Source: Desulfobacterales bacterium
Lineage (GTDB): Bacteria > Desulfobacterota > Desulfobacteria > Desulfobacterales > JAFDDL01
Length of the DNA stretch: 64,000 bases
Assembly: GCA_034003325.1 (NCBI GenBank)
Contig: JAVEYW010000005.1
Span: 240,579 to 304,578, forward strand
Reading direction: 5' to 3'
The notes under the pieces are model-generated. The model saw nothing but the letters and a program-made list of their open reading frames with translations. It had not been told where the DNA came from and did not search any database. The position numbers were made by a program, and so were the translations under genes. Shown piece by piece: positions 33,412-42,985 of the stretch (within the stretch, counting starts at the first letter, position 1; each line of letters opens with the position of its first letter).

Positions 33412-34041
33412 ATGGCATCTTTCATTTTTTTGTTCACGCTGATGGTGACGGCTTATCTTCTTGGCGCCATCCCCTGGGGGCTGATATTGACCCGCCGGGT
33501 AACCGGCCGGGACCTTCGCGACAAGGGAAGCGGGAATATCGGCGCGACCAATGTGGCCCGAGTGGTGGGCAACACTTTGGGCGCGCTAACCCTTTTTCTG
33601 GATATGCTCAAAGGCGGACTGCCGGTTTATCTGGCAGGGGTATTATCGCCTTATGTCGATTTACTTCAGGGGGAAATCGTTGTGTCCCTGGTAGGTCTAT
33701 GCGCTATTCTCGGGCATTTGTATCCGGTCTATTTGGGATTTAAAACCGGCGGAAAGGGGGTCGCCACCACTGCTGGTTGTTTCCTGATGATTTCACCGGA
33801 GGCTTGTGCCGCTGCTTGTCTTGTTTTTTGCCTTGTTTTTGCGGGATTTCGGCGCGTTTCAGCGGCCTCCCTGGGCGCGACCGCGTCGCTTCCCGTATTT
33901 ATCGCCATTTGGGGGAATTCGGTTTTTTTCACCGTAACCGCTGTTCTATCGGCCATCCTTATTTTTATTCGTCACACGGGGAATATCAAACGGCTCCTGA
34001 ACGGCACGGAACCCGTTTTTGAAAAACGGCCCAGAAGGTGA
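33412..34041 (+). CDS. plsY: Glycerol-3-phosphate acyltransferase PlsY
   Basis: Integral membrane enzyme that moves an acyl chain from acyl phosphate to glycerol 3-phosphate, the first step of phospholipid synthesis with PlsX. Motif 1 is GSGNIGATNVAR and motif 3-like GFKTGGKGVATTAG; LDMLKGGLPVYLA lies between. Five hydrophobic segments, 209 residues, typical size. It is convergent with ispH-ubiA, whose end is six bases away. Confidence 0.95.
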   Translation: MASFIFLFTLMVTAYLLGAIPWGLILTRRVTGRDLRDKGSGNIGATNVARVVGNTLGALTLFLDMLKGGLPVYLAGVLSPYVDLLQGEIVVSLVGLCAILGHLYPVYLGFKTGGKGVATTAGCFLMISPEACAAACLVFCLVFAGFRRVSAASLGATASLPVFIAIWGNSVFFTVTAVLSAILIFIRHTGNIKRLLNGTEPVFEKRPRR

Positions 34042-34046
34042 CGGAT

Positions 34047-35780
34047 TCATGCGGATAATGCCAATAAGAACGCGATCAATCCGGCCAGAACAAAATGGCT
34101 TTCCACCAAAAATTCAAGCCGGACGCCTGGCAGCATGCTCCCATTCTGATGCGCTGTTACCACAATGAAGAGAAACACCGGACAGACCGCCAAGGCAAAA
34201 CCCAACGGCGCCACCAGGTTGAGAGCGGCTGAAATCTGAAGCATCAGGAATAGCGCGATGAGGAATATTTTCAGCAGACGCCTCGCCCGTTTTTCTCCCA
34301 TGAGAACGGGAATGGTTTCTTTTCCCACGATGCGATCACTTTGCATGTCCAACATGTCAAAAAACGCGCTTCGCACGAACACCATGCCGGCGGCCCAGAT
34401 AAAAACGAGAATGGCCTGAAGGCGCAACGCGCCGGTCTCCGCGATGGCGGGGAACAGTGCGACGACTACTCCCCACGCCATTGCGATCAGAACGGTTTTG
34501 GAGCCGGGAATATCCCGAATGCTTCGATATTTTTTCAGAAAGGGTTTGGGCACGATTCGGGTGTTGTACAAAAGGCCCGTAATGCTCATAGCCAATAGGA
34601 TCAGAAATGGAAGCCATCCGACACTCTGCGCCGTTAAGAGCCCCATGGCGCCGGCAGCTGTAGCCAAAATCTCGAGCCGCCGCTTGTGCGTGTTGTAAAA
34701 TAACGCCCGTTCGGGGTCTTTATACCGGTCTATTTTTCTGCCGGTCAGGTTATTCAGCAAATGCATCGACAATACATACAGCATGGCAATCAGCACATAG
34801 GGAGACTGCTTTTCAATGCCCTGAAGCCGATTGCAGGCGTAACAGAGGCAGCCGGCCCCTACGGACACGTAGATCGTCGTCAGCAGCAAGGATCGCTGTA
34901 GCATGAACAGCAGATTGCTGAAGACGAGGCGGTGCTTTCCCGTCCGGGGAAGTGTTTCCAGTGCGCGGAAAACCCCTTTCGTGATCCAGTTCGGGGTGGA
35001 AGCGCCTGCCGTAATTGCGATGGATTCAGCGGAACAAAGCGCTTTTTTGTCCAAATCCGCCGCTGTTTCCACATGATAGGCCGGCCGGCCGGTTTGTCGG
35101 GCCAGTTCCAGCAGGCGTTTGGTGTTACCACTGTCGCGCCCTCCGACGACCACGATCGCATCGGCGGTTTCGGCCAGGGTGCTGATTTCATCCTGACGCT
35201 TTTGCGTGGAGTCGCAGATGGTATCAAATACCTTGTAATGAGGGTGCGTTTCCGCGGCCCATTGTTTTACCGACTGAAACAATGCGGTGCTTTGAGTGGT
35301 TTGGGCGACAATGATGGCGGTATCGAAAGAGGGTAGGGCGCTAAGTGCCGCCATCGTACCGGCGACATACCCCTGTTTCCCGGCATATCCCAACAAACCA
35401 ACCACTTCCGGATGATCCTGATCCCCGATGATAATGGTGGCATACCCCAGATTCGCATATTTCTTGATAATTGCCTGGACCTTAATGACGCGCGGGCAAG
35501 TGGCGTTGATGATGTGAAATCCGGCATTCCGAAGGGCTCTCTTTGCCTCCGGCGGCACACCGTGAGCGCGGACAATCACGGTGCCGGATCCTTTTTCGGG
35601 GATGGTGTTAAGAATGCTCACCCCTTTTTCAGCCAGGAGATCAAGCACCTGCGGGTTATGAATGAGCGGGCCGTACGTGTATATGGGGCCGCTTTGCTTG
35701 TTGGCCGCATCCAGGGCGAGATCCACCGCCCGCCGAACGCCCATGCAAAACCCGGCAGTTTTGGCAATGATAATGTTCAA
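34047..35780 (-). CDS. IspH-UbiA fusion: HMBPP reductase joined to a prenyltransferase
   Basis: A 577-residue two-domain protein. Residues 1-280 are IspH (LytB), which reduces HMBPP to IPP and DMAPP in the MEP pathway. The three cluster cysteines appear in GFCMGVRRA (Cys12), NATCPRVIK and DTICDSTQK; the end SITAGASTPNWI is typical. Residues about 295-577 form a UbiA-superfamily membrane domain with eight or so helices and two acidic motifs, NLTGRKIDRYKD and DMLDMQSDRIVGKETIP, fitting prenyl diphosphate binding. The join lies in one uninterrupted frame with no stop. The aromatic acceptor is unknown. Follows cooT by 16 bp. Confidence 0.92.
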   Translation of the reverse strand: MNIIIAKTAGFCMGVRRAVDLALDAANKQSGPIYTYGPLIHNPQVLDLLAEKGVSILNTIPEKGSGTVIVRAHGVPPEAKRALRNAGFHIINATCPRVIKVQAIIKKYANLGYATIIIGDQDHPEVVGLLGYAGKQGYVAGTMAALSALPSFDTAIIVAQTTQSTALFQSVKQWAAETHPHYKVFDTICDSTQKRQDEISTLAETADAIVVVGGRDSGNTKRLLELARQTGRPAYHVETAADLDKKALCSAESIAITAGASTPNWITKGVFRALETLPRTGKHRLVFSNLLFMLQRSLLLTTIYVSVGAGCLCYACNRLQGIEKQSPYVLIAMLYVLSMHLLNNLTGRKIDRYKDPERALFYNTHKRRLEILATAAGAMGLLTAQSVGWLPFLILLAMSITGLLYNTRIVPKPFLKKYRSIRDIPGSKTVLIAMAWGVVVALFPAIAETGALRLQAILVFIWAAGMVFVRSAFFDMLDMQSDRIVGKETIPVLMGEKRARRLLKIFLIALFLMLQISAALNLVAPLGFALAVCPVFLFIVVTAHQNGSMLPGVRLEFLVESHFVLAGLIAFLLALSA

Positions 35781-35796
35781 CCCGCAACGCTCCGGA

Positions 35797-35988
35797 TCAG
35801 TTTTCTTTTTCCAGGAAAATCTTATGATCGATCAGCGACAGGGAATGGATCTTGGCCTTGAGAATTTTCTGGTCTCCGAAAATGCTGGTCAGGCGCAGGC
35901 CGTCGGCCTCCGGCATGACCGTATCGACGGCTTCCATAACCAACTCCTGGTTGGATTCGGTGATAAGATACGCATTGGCTTCACACAT
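35797..35988 (-). CDS. CooT-family nickel-binding protein
   Basis: A 63-residue protein with the conserved start MCEANAYLI (Cys2 is the nickel ligand in characterised CooT) and the family ending SLIDHKIFLE. CooT helps nickel insertion into carbon monoxide dehydrogenase in Rhodospirillum; other members occur without CODH genes. No CODH gene is in this window, so the client is unknown. It directly precedes ispH-ubiA, with which it is probably co-transcribed. Confidence 0.85.
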   Translation of the reverse strand: MCEANAYLITESNQELVMEAVDTVMPEADGLRLTSIFGDQKILKAKIHSLSLIDHKIFLEKEN

Positions 35989-36153
35989 GAGGTCACCTCT
36001 TTTATATTTTTTTTAAACCCAAACCGGCAAAGCCGAAAGCCGGGCGGCTGGGCTGCCTGGCGGCCGACGACCTTCTCCGGTTATCCACGCTTTTTTAAGC
36101 ATGTTTCTGATAAAGACCCCCAGCCGCTTAGTGACACTGACGACAATACCGGC

Positions 36154-36558
36154 TCAGGGTAAATGTTTTTGTATTAGCGCATCAATCAGGTGCGGCAAGG
36201 GCATGGATTGGACCCCCACAACTTCCACGTTTTCCTGGGTCAGGGGAATCAATATTTTTTTCGCCGGACTTAAGGCCACCGCTTCAGCCATTTTAGGGGT
36301 TACCTCTCCCATCATGGCATGGGGGAGTGCGATTCCGATGGTGCCGATCAGATAATCCGCGTGCCGGGTGGTTTGCTTGATCGCGTTTTCTCCGGAAGCG
36401 CCTTTATTGGCGCCGGCCTTGAGCATTTGTGCTGTGGCGATGGCATTGGTTCCCAGCGCGAGGATTTCCGTACCCTCGCCATAGCGCTCCCTGAGATGTC
36501 GAATAATGGCGCTGCCAATGCCGCCGCCCTGGCCGTCCATGACAATAATACGATTCAT
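36154..36558 (-). CDS. DUF3842 family protein
   Basis: 134 residues with a Rossmann-like start MNRIIVMDGQGGGIGSAII, followed by ILALGTNAIATAQMLKAGA and IGTIGIALPHAMMGEVTPKM, all conserved in DUF3842. The glycine-rich start suggests nucleotide binding; the function is not known. Six bases separate it from the NYN nuclease gene upstream. Downstream, 36004-36150 holds a degenerate CCGGC/GCCGG inverted repeat and no gene. Confidence 0.88.
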   Translation of the reverse strand: MNRIIVMDGQGGGIGSAIIRHLRERYGEGTEILALGTNAIATAQMLKAGANKGASGENAIKQTTRHADYLIGTIGIALPHAMMGEVTPKMAEAVALSPAKKILIPLTQENVEVVGVQSMPLPHLIDALIQKHLP

Positions 36559-36564
36559 TATATC

Positions 36565-37080
36565 CTATAGTTTCTTTATTTTTTGCAAGTTTTTGCGCTC
36601 TTTTTTCGGCAGCCGCCGGCTGGGTCCCTTTTTCTGTGTGGAGGGTACCCAGCCGACGGACTCTACCCCTTCGGTTGATTCCCCATTAAAAAAAACAGCC
36701 TCGGCCATGATCATTTCAAATTCCGGTGAGCTGATGGTTGCAGCGCCGCTTGCAGCGGCATGATGCACAATTTCCCGATCCGAGCTGACCACTAGAACCT
36801 GTTCTTTTTTCATCGCGGCCAATCTGAGAATGACCGTATCAGCAGTTTCACCTTGATGGGAATAGGTGATGTGAATACCCTGCACCTTGTCCCGGTGATA
36901 CGCAAATTCCGGTGCGCCGGTGCCGTCGAAGACCACAGTGATCCGGTGCGCCGCTTTTTTTTTATAGGCGGATAACATCTCTACCAGCGCTTCGCGCCCC
37001 AGTTGAATATCCTGTCGATCATATTTGCCGAATCGAGAAGATTGCCGAATCAGATTATATCCATCTATGATGATATGCAC
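36565..37080 (-). CDS. NYN-domain (YacP-like) ribonuclease
   Basis: A 171-residue PIN-fold NYN protein, probably a metal-dependent RNase. Motifs are IIIDGYNLI (first Asp), VVFDGTG and VVSSDREIVHHAA, with a basic C-terminal tail. In Bacillus, Rae1/YacP cleaves mRNA at the ribosome; here the role is inferred by family only. Start is GTG at 37080; the frame begins just 22 bp after parB ends, so parA, parB and this gene look like one operon. Confidence 0.85.
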   Translation of the reverse strand: MHIIIDGYNLIRQSSRFGKYDRQDIQLGREALVEMLSAYKKKAAHRITVVFDGTGAPEFAYHRDKVQGIHITYSHQGETADTVILRLAAMKKEQVLVVSSDREIVHHAAASGAATISSPEFEMIMAEAVFFNGESTEGVESVGWVPSTQKKGPSRRLPKKERKNLQKIKKL

Positions 37081-37102
37081 GGGTATACTGCTATATTATG
37101 AA

Positions 37103-38005
37103 TTAAATCCGCTGCAGAATCTCCAACAACCGGGTCAGGTCCTCATCACTGAAAAAATCGATCGCCACCTTCCCCTTTTTCCCTTTTCGCTGAATGGTTA
37201 CCCGCGTGCCAAATCGGCGGGAAAGTGTTTCGGCGAGGGCTGCCAGATGAATCTCCGTTGAGGTTTCAGGAAACGCGTCCGGTGGCTTGAGCTCTTTTTT
37301 CAGCCGTCGAACCAGGGCTTCTGTCTGTCTGACCGAAAGCCCCTTGGTTATAACGGTGCGCCATGCCGCCAGTTGCCGGGCCGGTGATTCCGCGCCAAGC
37401 AGCGCCCGGGCATGGCCCATGCTGAGTTTATTCTCGAGAATGCTTTGCTTAATCTGGTCTGGCAATTGGCGAAGCCGCAAGGAATTGGCAACGGCCGGCC
37501 GGCTTTTCCCCACCCGCTTGGCCGCTTCTTCCTGCGTCAGTCCGAATTCACTCATCAGCAGGTGATAGGCTTCGGCTTCATCCAGGGGATTGAGATCCTC
37601 CCGCTGAATGTTTTCGATGATGGATAATTCCAGAAGCTCTTCATCCGAGATGTCCTTGACGAGAACGGGCACCTGTTTCAGGTTTGCCATTTTAGAGGCC
37701 CGCAGTCGGCGCTCGCCGGCGATCAGTTCGTAGCCGATGCCATCCCGTCTCACCAGCAGGGGCTGCAGAACACCCTGCTCGCGGATCGATTCGCAAAGTT
37801 GTGCCAGCTCTGCTTCATCAAACCGGCGGCGCGGCTGATAGCGGTTAGGACGAATCAGACTGATATCACTCAGTAGATAGGCACCTTCAGTAGCGTTTTC
37901 ACCCGAAGATGCCAGGGGTATCAGGGACTCAAGCCCGCGGCCGAGCGCTGGTTTGCGTTTTTTTTTGGCGTCTTCGTCGCGCTGGTTGTCCGTAGTTACG
38001 CCCAT
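37103..38005 (-). CDS. parB: Chromosome partitioning protein ParB
   Basis: A 300-residue ParB/Spo0J protein that binds parS and, as a CTP-dependent clamp, loads SMC and drives origin segregation. It has the N-terminal motif NRYQPRRRF, the ParB box GYELIAGERRLRASK (CTP-binding), ENIQREDLNPLDEA and the helix-turn-helix ALRLRQLPDQIKQSI region. The C-terminal dimerisation tail is present. The gene follows parA by 46 bp. I found no perfect parS (TGTTTCACGTGAAACA) in the window. Confidence 0.95.
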   Translation of the reverse strand: MGVTTDNQRDEDAKKKRKPALGRGLESLIPLASSGENATEGAYLLSDISLIRPNRYQPRRRFDEAELAQLCESIREQGVLQPLLVRRDGIGYELIAGERRLRASKMANLKQVPVLVKDISDEELLELSIIENIQREDLNPLDEAEAYHLLMSEFGLTQEEAAKRVGKSRPAVANSLRLRQLPDQIKQSILENKLSMGHARALLGAESPARQLAAWRTVITKGLSVRQTEALVRRLKKELKPPDAFPETSTEIHLAALAETLSRRFGTRVTIQRKGKKGKVAIDFFSDEDLTRLLEILQRI

Positions 38006-38051
38006 TTAAAAAAACCTTTTATCAGAGGAACGTTCAATAATTAGAGGACTG

Positions 38052-38813
38052 TCAGATTCGTTCTAATATTTCCTCGGCCAGGGACTGATAGCTTTTGGCG
38101 CCGACAGAAGAGGCGTCATACAGTATAATCGGTTTGCCGAAGCTGGGCGCCTCACCCAGTCGGACATTTCTCGGCACCACCGTTTTAAACACCAGGTCCT
38201 TGAAATAAGCCTCTGCGTCCTCCGCCACTTGCTGAGACAGATTGGTGCGCTTATCATACATGGCCAGAAGGATGCCCGAAATCTTCAGGCCCGGATTGAG
38301 GCCGCTTTTTAGCCGCTTAACTGTATGGAGCAGTTGGCTGAGTCCCTCCAGGGCATAAAATTCGCATTGCAGCGGAATCAGCAGGTAATCAGCGGCGGTC
38401 ATGGCATTAATGGTCAACAAGCTTAAGGACGGCGGGCAATCGAGAACAATATAGTCAAAGGTGTCTTGGACCGTTAGCAGAAGCCGTTTCAGCGCTTGTT
38501 CCCGATCGGTTTCATCCATCATTTCCACCTCAAAACCGATCAGCTCCACGCGAGAAGGTATCAGTTTGAGGGTGTCAATTTCCGTATCGACGATGAGTTC
38601 CTCGGCACTGGCACGTCCGATCATACCGTGATACAAGGATTTTTCGATGTTGCCTTTATTAATTCCCAGCCCGGTGGTGGCGTTGGCCTGAGGGTCGCAA
38701 TCCACCAATAGCGTTCGTTTGTTGGACAGCGCCAGCGCTGCGGATAGATTGATGGCCGTGGTGGTTTTCCCCACGCCGCCCTTTTGATTTGCGATACAGT
38801 ATGTTTGCGCCAT
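38052..38813 (-). CDS. parA: Chromosome partitioning ATPase ParA (Soj)
   Basis: A 253-residue ParA ATPase with deviant Walker A NQKGGVGKTTTAIN near the start, Walker A' LLVDCDPQANAT and IVLDCPPSLSLLT as Walker B region. It binds DNA non-specifically in the ATP state and is released by ParB. The size is that of chromosomal Soj, without the N-terminal helix-turn-helix of plasmid ParA. It is the first gene of the minus-strand par operon, divergent from the M48 protease gene. Confidence 0.97.
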   Translation of the reverse strand: MAQTYCIANQKGGVGKTTTAINLSAALALSNKRTLLVDCDPQANATTGLGINKGNIEKSLYHGMIGRASAEELIVDTEIDTLKLIPSRVELIGFEVEMMDETDREQALKRLLLTVQDTFDYIVLDCPPSLSLLTINAMTAADYLLIPLQCEFYALEGLSQLLHTVKRLKSGLNPGLKISGILLAMYDKRTNLSQQVAEDAEAYFKDLVFKTVVPRNVRLGEAPSFGKPIILYDASSVGAKSYQSLAEEILERI

Positions 38814-38935
38814 AGCCCGGAACTTCTACCATAAAAAATGTTGTTTGAAAAGGTTTTAAGATTATGTCAAATATATCAAAAGTGTTGTGGTTGATTGTTT
38901 TTTTGTAACGAAACAAGATGCCGGACAACGATTTA

Positions 38936-39000
38936 ACAAAGGGCGACGAGCCCTTTGTTCGGCACCTTGGCGACAAGCAAGGTGCTTTTCCACTCAGTGG
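38936..39000 (+). promoter_or_regulatory. Three consecutive RNA hairpins ahead of the M48 protease
   Basis: Hairpin 1: ACAAAGGGC / GCCCTTTGT (38936-38958), 9-bp stem, loop GACGA. Hairpin 2: GCACCTTG / CAAGGTGC (38962-38985), then TTTT. Hairpin 3: CCAC / GTGG (38990-39000), which overlaps the likely GTGGGG ribosome site of the gene starting at 39010. Loops 1 and 2 share GGCGAC[GA]AGC. The layout suggests control of translation or termination; no ligand or protein is known. Confidence 0.5.
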
Positions 39001-39009
39001 GGTGTTTTT

Positions 39010-40530
39010 ATGCTTTTTAATAAAAAAACAATAGGTTGTCATTTTGTATGCCTGGCGGTTTTCTTGATGGCGGTCGTTTCTAGTCCATTGGCCATGACAG
39101 TTCAAGAGGAGGAGGAGCTGTCAAAAGAATTCCTGAAGGTAGTGCAAACGCATTTTGAGGTAATTCAAGACCCCCTCATCGTCAACTATGTGAACCGAAT
39201 CGGAAATCGGGTGATAGCCGGATTTTTACCGCAGCCGTTTCAATATCATTTTAATGTGATAAAACAAGAAGTATATAACGCCTTTGCCGGGCCGGGGGGT
39301 TATGTTTACATCAACAGCGGTCTTCTCGCCGCCATGGACGAAGAGGAAGAGCTCGCCGGAATCCTCGCGCATGAAATATCTCATGTGTCCTGCCGTCATA
39401 TATCGGAGAAAATCGCACGCTCCGGAAAAATACAAATGGCAACCCTGGCCGGTATGGTGGCCGGTATTTTCCTGGGCGCCACGGGCGGCGGCGATGCGGC
39501 CAGCGCCTTGACTATCGGGTCGATGGCGGCCGGACAATCGGTTATTCTTGCCTATAGCCGAGAGGATGAGCGGGAGGCCGATAAAGTGGGGTTGCGAAAT
39601 CTCTATGCGGCCGGCTACACGGGAGACGGCTTGCTGACCGTTATGAAGAAAATTCGCGCCAAACAATGGTACACCTCTGATGACGTCCCCTCCTACATCA
39701 CCACTCACCCCGGCTCTGAAGAGCGGATCGCGTACATCGGCAATTGGATCGCCTCGAATCCCCCGCCGAATTTCACGGTTTCCCCGGATGATGATTTTGA
39801 GTTCAATCGAATCAAGACTCGCCTCATTGCGTTGTACGATGACAAGCGAGCGGTGATAAATCAGTACGAAAAGGAGGTGAGGGACAAGCCGAACAATTTT
39901 TTTGCCCATTACGGGTATGGTCTGGCACTAATGCGGACGGGACATTATCAGCAATCGGTTGATGAATTAAAAAAAGCCATGGAGCAGCGTGCTTTTGATC
40001 CCTATCTGCCGACGGATATGGCGCAGGCTTATTTTCTGGGTGGCCGGTATGAGGCCGCGCTGAAATTATTGACCGACACCGTGCCCGGAAAGTTAGATAC
40101 GAGTCGTCTTTTTTATTTGGGTCGGGTTCAGATGGAAACGGGGCGCTTCGAGGCCGCGAAAAATACGTTTTTGCAACTAAGGGCTATGGACCCGAACTAT
40201 CCGGCCGCGCTGTATTATCTGGGGGAAACCTACGGCAAGATGGAGATTATGGATGAAGCGCATTTTTATCTGGGCATGTATTACAAGGAAAAAGCGGATG
40301 TGATGAAGGCCGTGTTTCATTTGGAGCGGGCACTGACAAAGGCGACTAGTGAGGACCATAAGTCGAAAATCGAAGCCGAGCTCAAATTGCTGTCAAAACG
40401 GTATAAAAAGGAAATAGAAGAAAAAGAGAGAGAAAAAATAGAAAAGGTGGAACGGGAAAGACAGGAGCAGGAAAGAGAGCAACGGGAGCGGGACTGGTAT
40501 CTGGAACGAGAAAGAAGGCGCCGTGAGTAG
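39010..40530 (+). CDS. Exported M48 zinc metalloprotease with TPR repeats (BepA-like)
   Basis: 506 residues. An N-terminal hydrophobic signal segment (HFVCLAVFLMAVVSSPLA) is followed by a peptidase M48 domain with HEISH at 121-125 and EREADKVG as third ligand region. From about 285 there are five or six TPR-like repeats, then a highly charged Arg/Glu-rich coiled coil to the C-terminus. This architecture matches E. coli BepA (YfgC), which maintains outer-membrane protein assembly. The start at ATG 39010 is preferred over a frame reaching 38887, which would lack a signal peptide. It is convergent with fusA, 14 bp away. Confidence 0.9.
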   Translation: MLFNKKTIGCHFVCLAVFLMAVVSSPLAMTVQEEEELSKEFLKVVQTHFEVIQDPLIVNYVNRIGNRVIAGFLPQPFQYHFNVIKQEVYNAFAGPGGYVYINSGLLAAMDEEEELAGILAHEISHVSCRHISEKIARSGKIQMATLAGMVAGIFLGATGGGDAASALTIGSMAAGQSVILAYSREDEREADKVGLRNLYAAGYTGDGLLTVMKKIRAKQWYTSDDVPSYITTHPGSEERIAYIGNWIASNPPPNFTVSPDDDFEFNRIKTRLIALYDDKRAVINQYEKEVRDKPNNFFAHYGYGLALMRTGHYQQSVDELKKAMEQRAFDPYLPTDMAQAYFLGGRYEAALKLLTDTVPGKLDTSRLFYLGRVQMETGRFEAAKNTFLQLRAMDPNYPAALYYLGETYGKMEIMDEAHFYLGMYYKEKADVMKAVFHLERALTKATSEDHKSKIEAELKLLSKRYKKEIEEKEREKIEKVERERQEQEREQRERDWYLERERRRRE

Positions 40531-40544
40531 GGCGAGTACGGCGC

Positions 40545-42578
40545 CTATATTCGGTCAAAATGTGAAAACTGCATCGTAAAAGTGCCCCGGCCCTGTGTGG
40601 CGGATCGCAGAATGGTGGAATAGCCGAACATTTTGGCAAGCGGCACCACGGCCTTGATGATCTGTACACCCGATTTTGCCGAGATTGATTCGATTTTCCC
40701 GCTTCTGGAATTCAGATCGCCGATGACCTCTCCCATAAACGTCTCCGGAACAAAAACTTCCACCGACATGATCGGATCCAACAGAAACGGCTCGCCGTCG
40801 GTTAGTGCCTGCCGGCAGGCCATCGAGGCGCTGACCCGGTAGGCAAGCTCGGTTGAGATGCCGTCTTTAAAGCTTGCCCCGCTTAAAACCGCTTCGACAT
40901 CCACGACCGGATAGCCCATGAGCGTGCCGCTTTCCAGGGATTCCATGACGCCTTTTTCAATCGCCGGCATAAAGATTTCCGGAATAACGCCCGGCGCGAT
41001 TGTTGATCGAAAACTGTTTCCGGCGCCCCGTTTTAAGGGGCGAAGCGTAATCGTAACCTCGGCAAAATGTGCCTGCCCCGCGACTTCCTTATTGAAAACG
41101 GCCGTGCCGGTGCCTTCCCGCGAAAGGGCTTCCCGGTAAACCACCTGGGGTTTTCCCACATTGACATGGGTGCTAAATTCCCGCTCCATTCGGCTGACGA
41201 TGATTTCCAGATGCAGCTCACCCATTCCCGAGAGAATGGTCTGCCCGGTATCGTCATCGGTTCGCACCCTCAATGTCGGGTCTTCCACCAGAAATTTTTC
41301 CAGCACCTCCGCCATTTTTTCCTGATCCGAATGGGTTTTGGGCTCAATGGCGACCGAGATCACCGGTTCGTAAAAATCCATTCTTTCCAGAACCACGGGA
41401 TGTGTTGCCTGGCAGAGCGTGTCGCCGGTAGCGGAGGCCTTAAGCCCCATGACGCCGACAATACTGCCGGGTCCCACTTCCTCAACCCGCTCGCGCTTAT
41501 TGGCGTGCATCAAGAGTATACGGGAGAGTTTTTCCTTTTTCTGAAGCAGCGGGTTATAAACATCCTCGCCGGTTTTCAGGGTGCCGCTGTAGATCCGCAC
41601 AAAGGATAACCTGCGGCCCTCAATCATGGAAACTTTAAAAATGAGCGCAGCCAGTGGGGCTTTTTCTTTTGGCGGGCATTCCACGCTTTCGCCGGATACC
41701 GGATGGGTGCCGACCATCGGCGGCAGGTCTGCCGGACTGGGTAAATATTGAAGGACGGCATCGAGAAGAGGTTGAATCCCTTTGTTTTTCAATGCACTGC
41801 CGCAAAGCACCGGTACCAGCTTCAATTCAATCGTGGCTTTTCGAATGGCTGCTTTCAGTGCATCGATGGACAGCGGGGTTTCCGATAGATAGGCTTCCAT
41901 AATCCCGTCATCGGCCTCTGCCAGTGTTTCAATCAGTTTTTCCCGGTATTCGGTTGCAATTTCGAGCAGTTCCGGTTCGATATCCACCGACGAATAGGCC
42001 GCGCCCAGTGAGTCGTCATCCCAGACGATCTGTTTCATCTCCAGCAGATCGATGACTCCCTTGAATTTTTCTTCAGCACCGACCGGCAATTGAAGCATCA
42101 GGGGCGTGGCATGCAGGCGCTCCACCATCATTGCAACGGTACCAAAAAAATCGGCGCCCACACGGTCCAGCTTGTTGATAAACGCCATTTTCGGAACCAG
42201 GTATCGATCCGCCTGACGCCAGACGGTTTCGGACTGGGGCTCCACGCCCCCCACGGCACAAAAAACACCCACGGCGCCGTCAAGTACCCGCAAAGAGCGC
42301 TCCACTTCGATGGTAAAATCCACATGGCCCGGCGTGTCGATGATTTGAATGTTTTTGTTGCGCCACAGGCAGGTGGTGACAGCAGAGGTAATGGTAATGC
42401 CGCGTTCCTGCTCATCCACCATCCAGTCCATCACGGCTTCACCGTCATGCACTTCTCCGAGTTTGTGAGAGCGACCCGTATAATAAAGGATTCTCTCGGT
42501 AACGGTGGTCTTGCCGGCATCGATATGAGCGATGATGCCTATATTTCGAATGTCGAAAATTTTAGATTTGGTTTTCAT
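40545..42578 (-). CDS. Translation elongation factor G (second-type paralogue likely)
   Basis: A 677-residue EF-G with GTPase motifs [17 protein letters not shown] and NKLD, domain II and the C-terminal domain IV/V signatures ([12 protein letters not shown]). It catalyses ribosome translocation or, in EF-G2 types, recycling or backup function. No str operon neighbours (rpsL, rpsG, tuf) are present, so it is probably a stand-alone paralogue of the main fusA. Start at ATG 42578. Confidence 0.92.
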   Translation of the reverse strand: MKTKSKIFDIRNIGIIAHIDAGKTTVTERILYYTGRSHKLGEVHDGEAVMDWMVDEQERGITITSAVTTCLWRNKNIQIIDTPGHVDFTIEVERSLRVLDGAVGVFCAVGGVEPQSETVWRQADRYLVPKMAFINKLDRVGADFFGTVAMMVERLHATPLMLQLPVGAEEKFKGVIDLLEMKQIVWDDDSLGAAYSSVDIEPELLEIATEYREKLIETLAEADDGIMEAYLSETPLSIDALKAAIRKATIELKLVPVLCGSALKNKGIQPLLDAVLQYLPSPADLPPMVGTHPVSGESVECPPKEKAPLAALIFKVSMIEGRRLSFVRIYSGTLKTGEDVYNPLLQKKEKLSRILLMHANKRERVEEVGPGSIVGVMGLKASATGDTLCQATHPVVLERMDFYEPVISVAIEPKTHSDQEKMAEVLEKFLVEDPTLRVRTDDDTGQTILSGMGELHLEIIVSRMEREFSTHVNVGKPQVVYREALSREGTGTAVFNKEVAGQAHFAEVTITLRPLKRGAGNSFRSTIAPGVIPEIFMPAIEKGVMESLESGTLMGYPVVDVEAVLSGASFKDGISTELAYRVSASMACRQALTDGEPFLLDPIMSVEVFVPETFMGEVIGDLNSRSGKIESISAKSGVQIIKAVVPLAKMFGYSTILRSATQGRGTFTMQFSHFDRI

Positions 42579-42985
42579 CGTATAATCAGCATATCCGCGT
42601 TAAATGGAAACCGCCGGTCCACATGACCTGCCAGGGTAAGGGCGTCCCGACCGTCAATGAGTATTTTGACCGCCTGAATCTTCATTCAACTATATTAATC
42701 CGGCTGCTTTCAGTTGTTTTTATTCTGAATTCTGGATTCTGTCTCCTGGCTACTGAGCAGTTACAAAGATTCTTACTTAAGCCAAACCTTACGGCATGTC
42801 AAGGAAGCGATCACGGGATTTCAAGGCAATTACGGCCGCACCGACTCAGTTGTGGGCTCGGTTTTGGGCTTGTGTTTTATGCTTTTTTGGCCTTAGAATT
42901 AAAAAATGATCCTATACGGTAGCCGCTTCTTGCGCCAGAAGACGCTCAACGCATGAATGAACCCTGACACGCAGAATAACTAAAA
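42579..42985. other. Intergenic region without a supported gene
   Basis: 407 bp between the divergent EF-G gene and the small gene at 42986. It must hold two promoters. Open frames here are short and lack ribosome sites; no repeat or terminator was found. Confidence 0.5.

Noticed and set aside
37000..38900. parS site near parAB
   Set aside because: No 16-base palindrome close to TGTTTCACGTGAAACA was seen by eye; imperfect sites cannot be excluded.
38936..38985. mini-ykkC / guanidine-II riboswitch made of hairpins 1 and 2
   Set aside because: Hairpin 1 has an ACGA in its loop, but the loop has five bases and hairpin 2 reads GCGACAAG without ACGR; the downstream gene is a protease, not a guanidine carrier.
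42623..42922. 99-codon frame in the EF-G/small-gene gap
   Set aside because: No ribosome site, no recognisable sequence, and the region must hold promoters.
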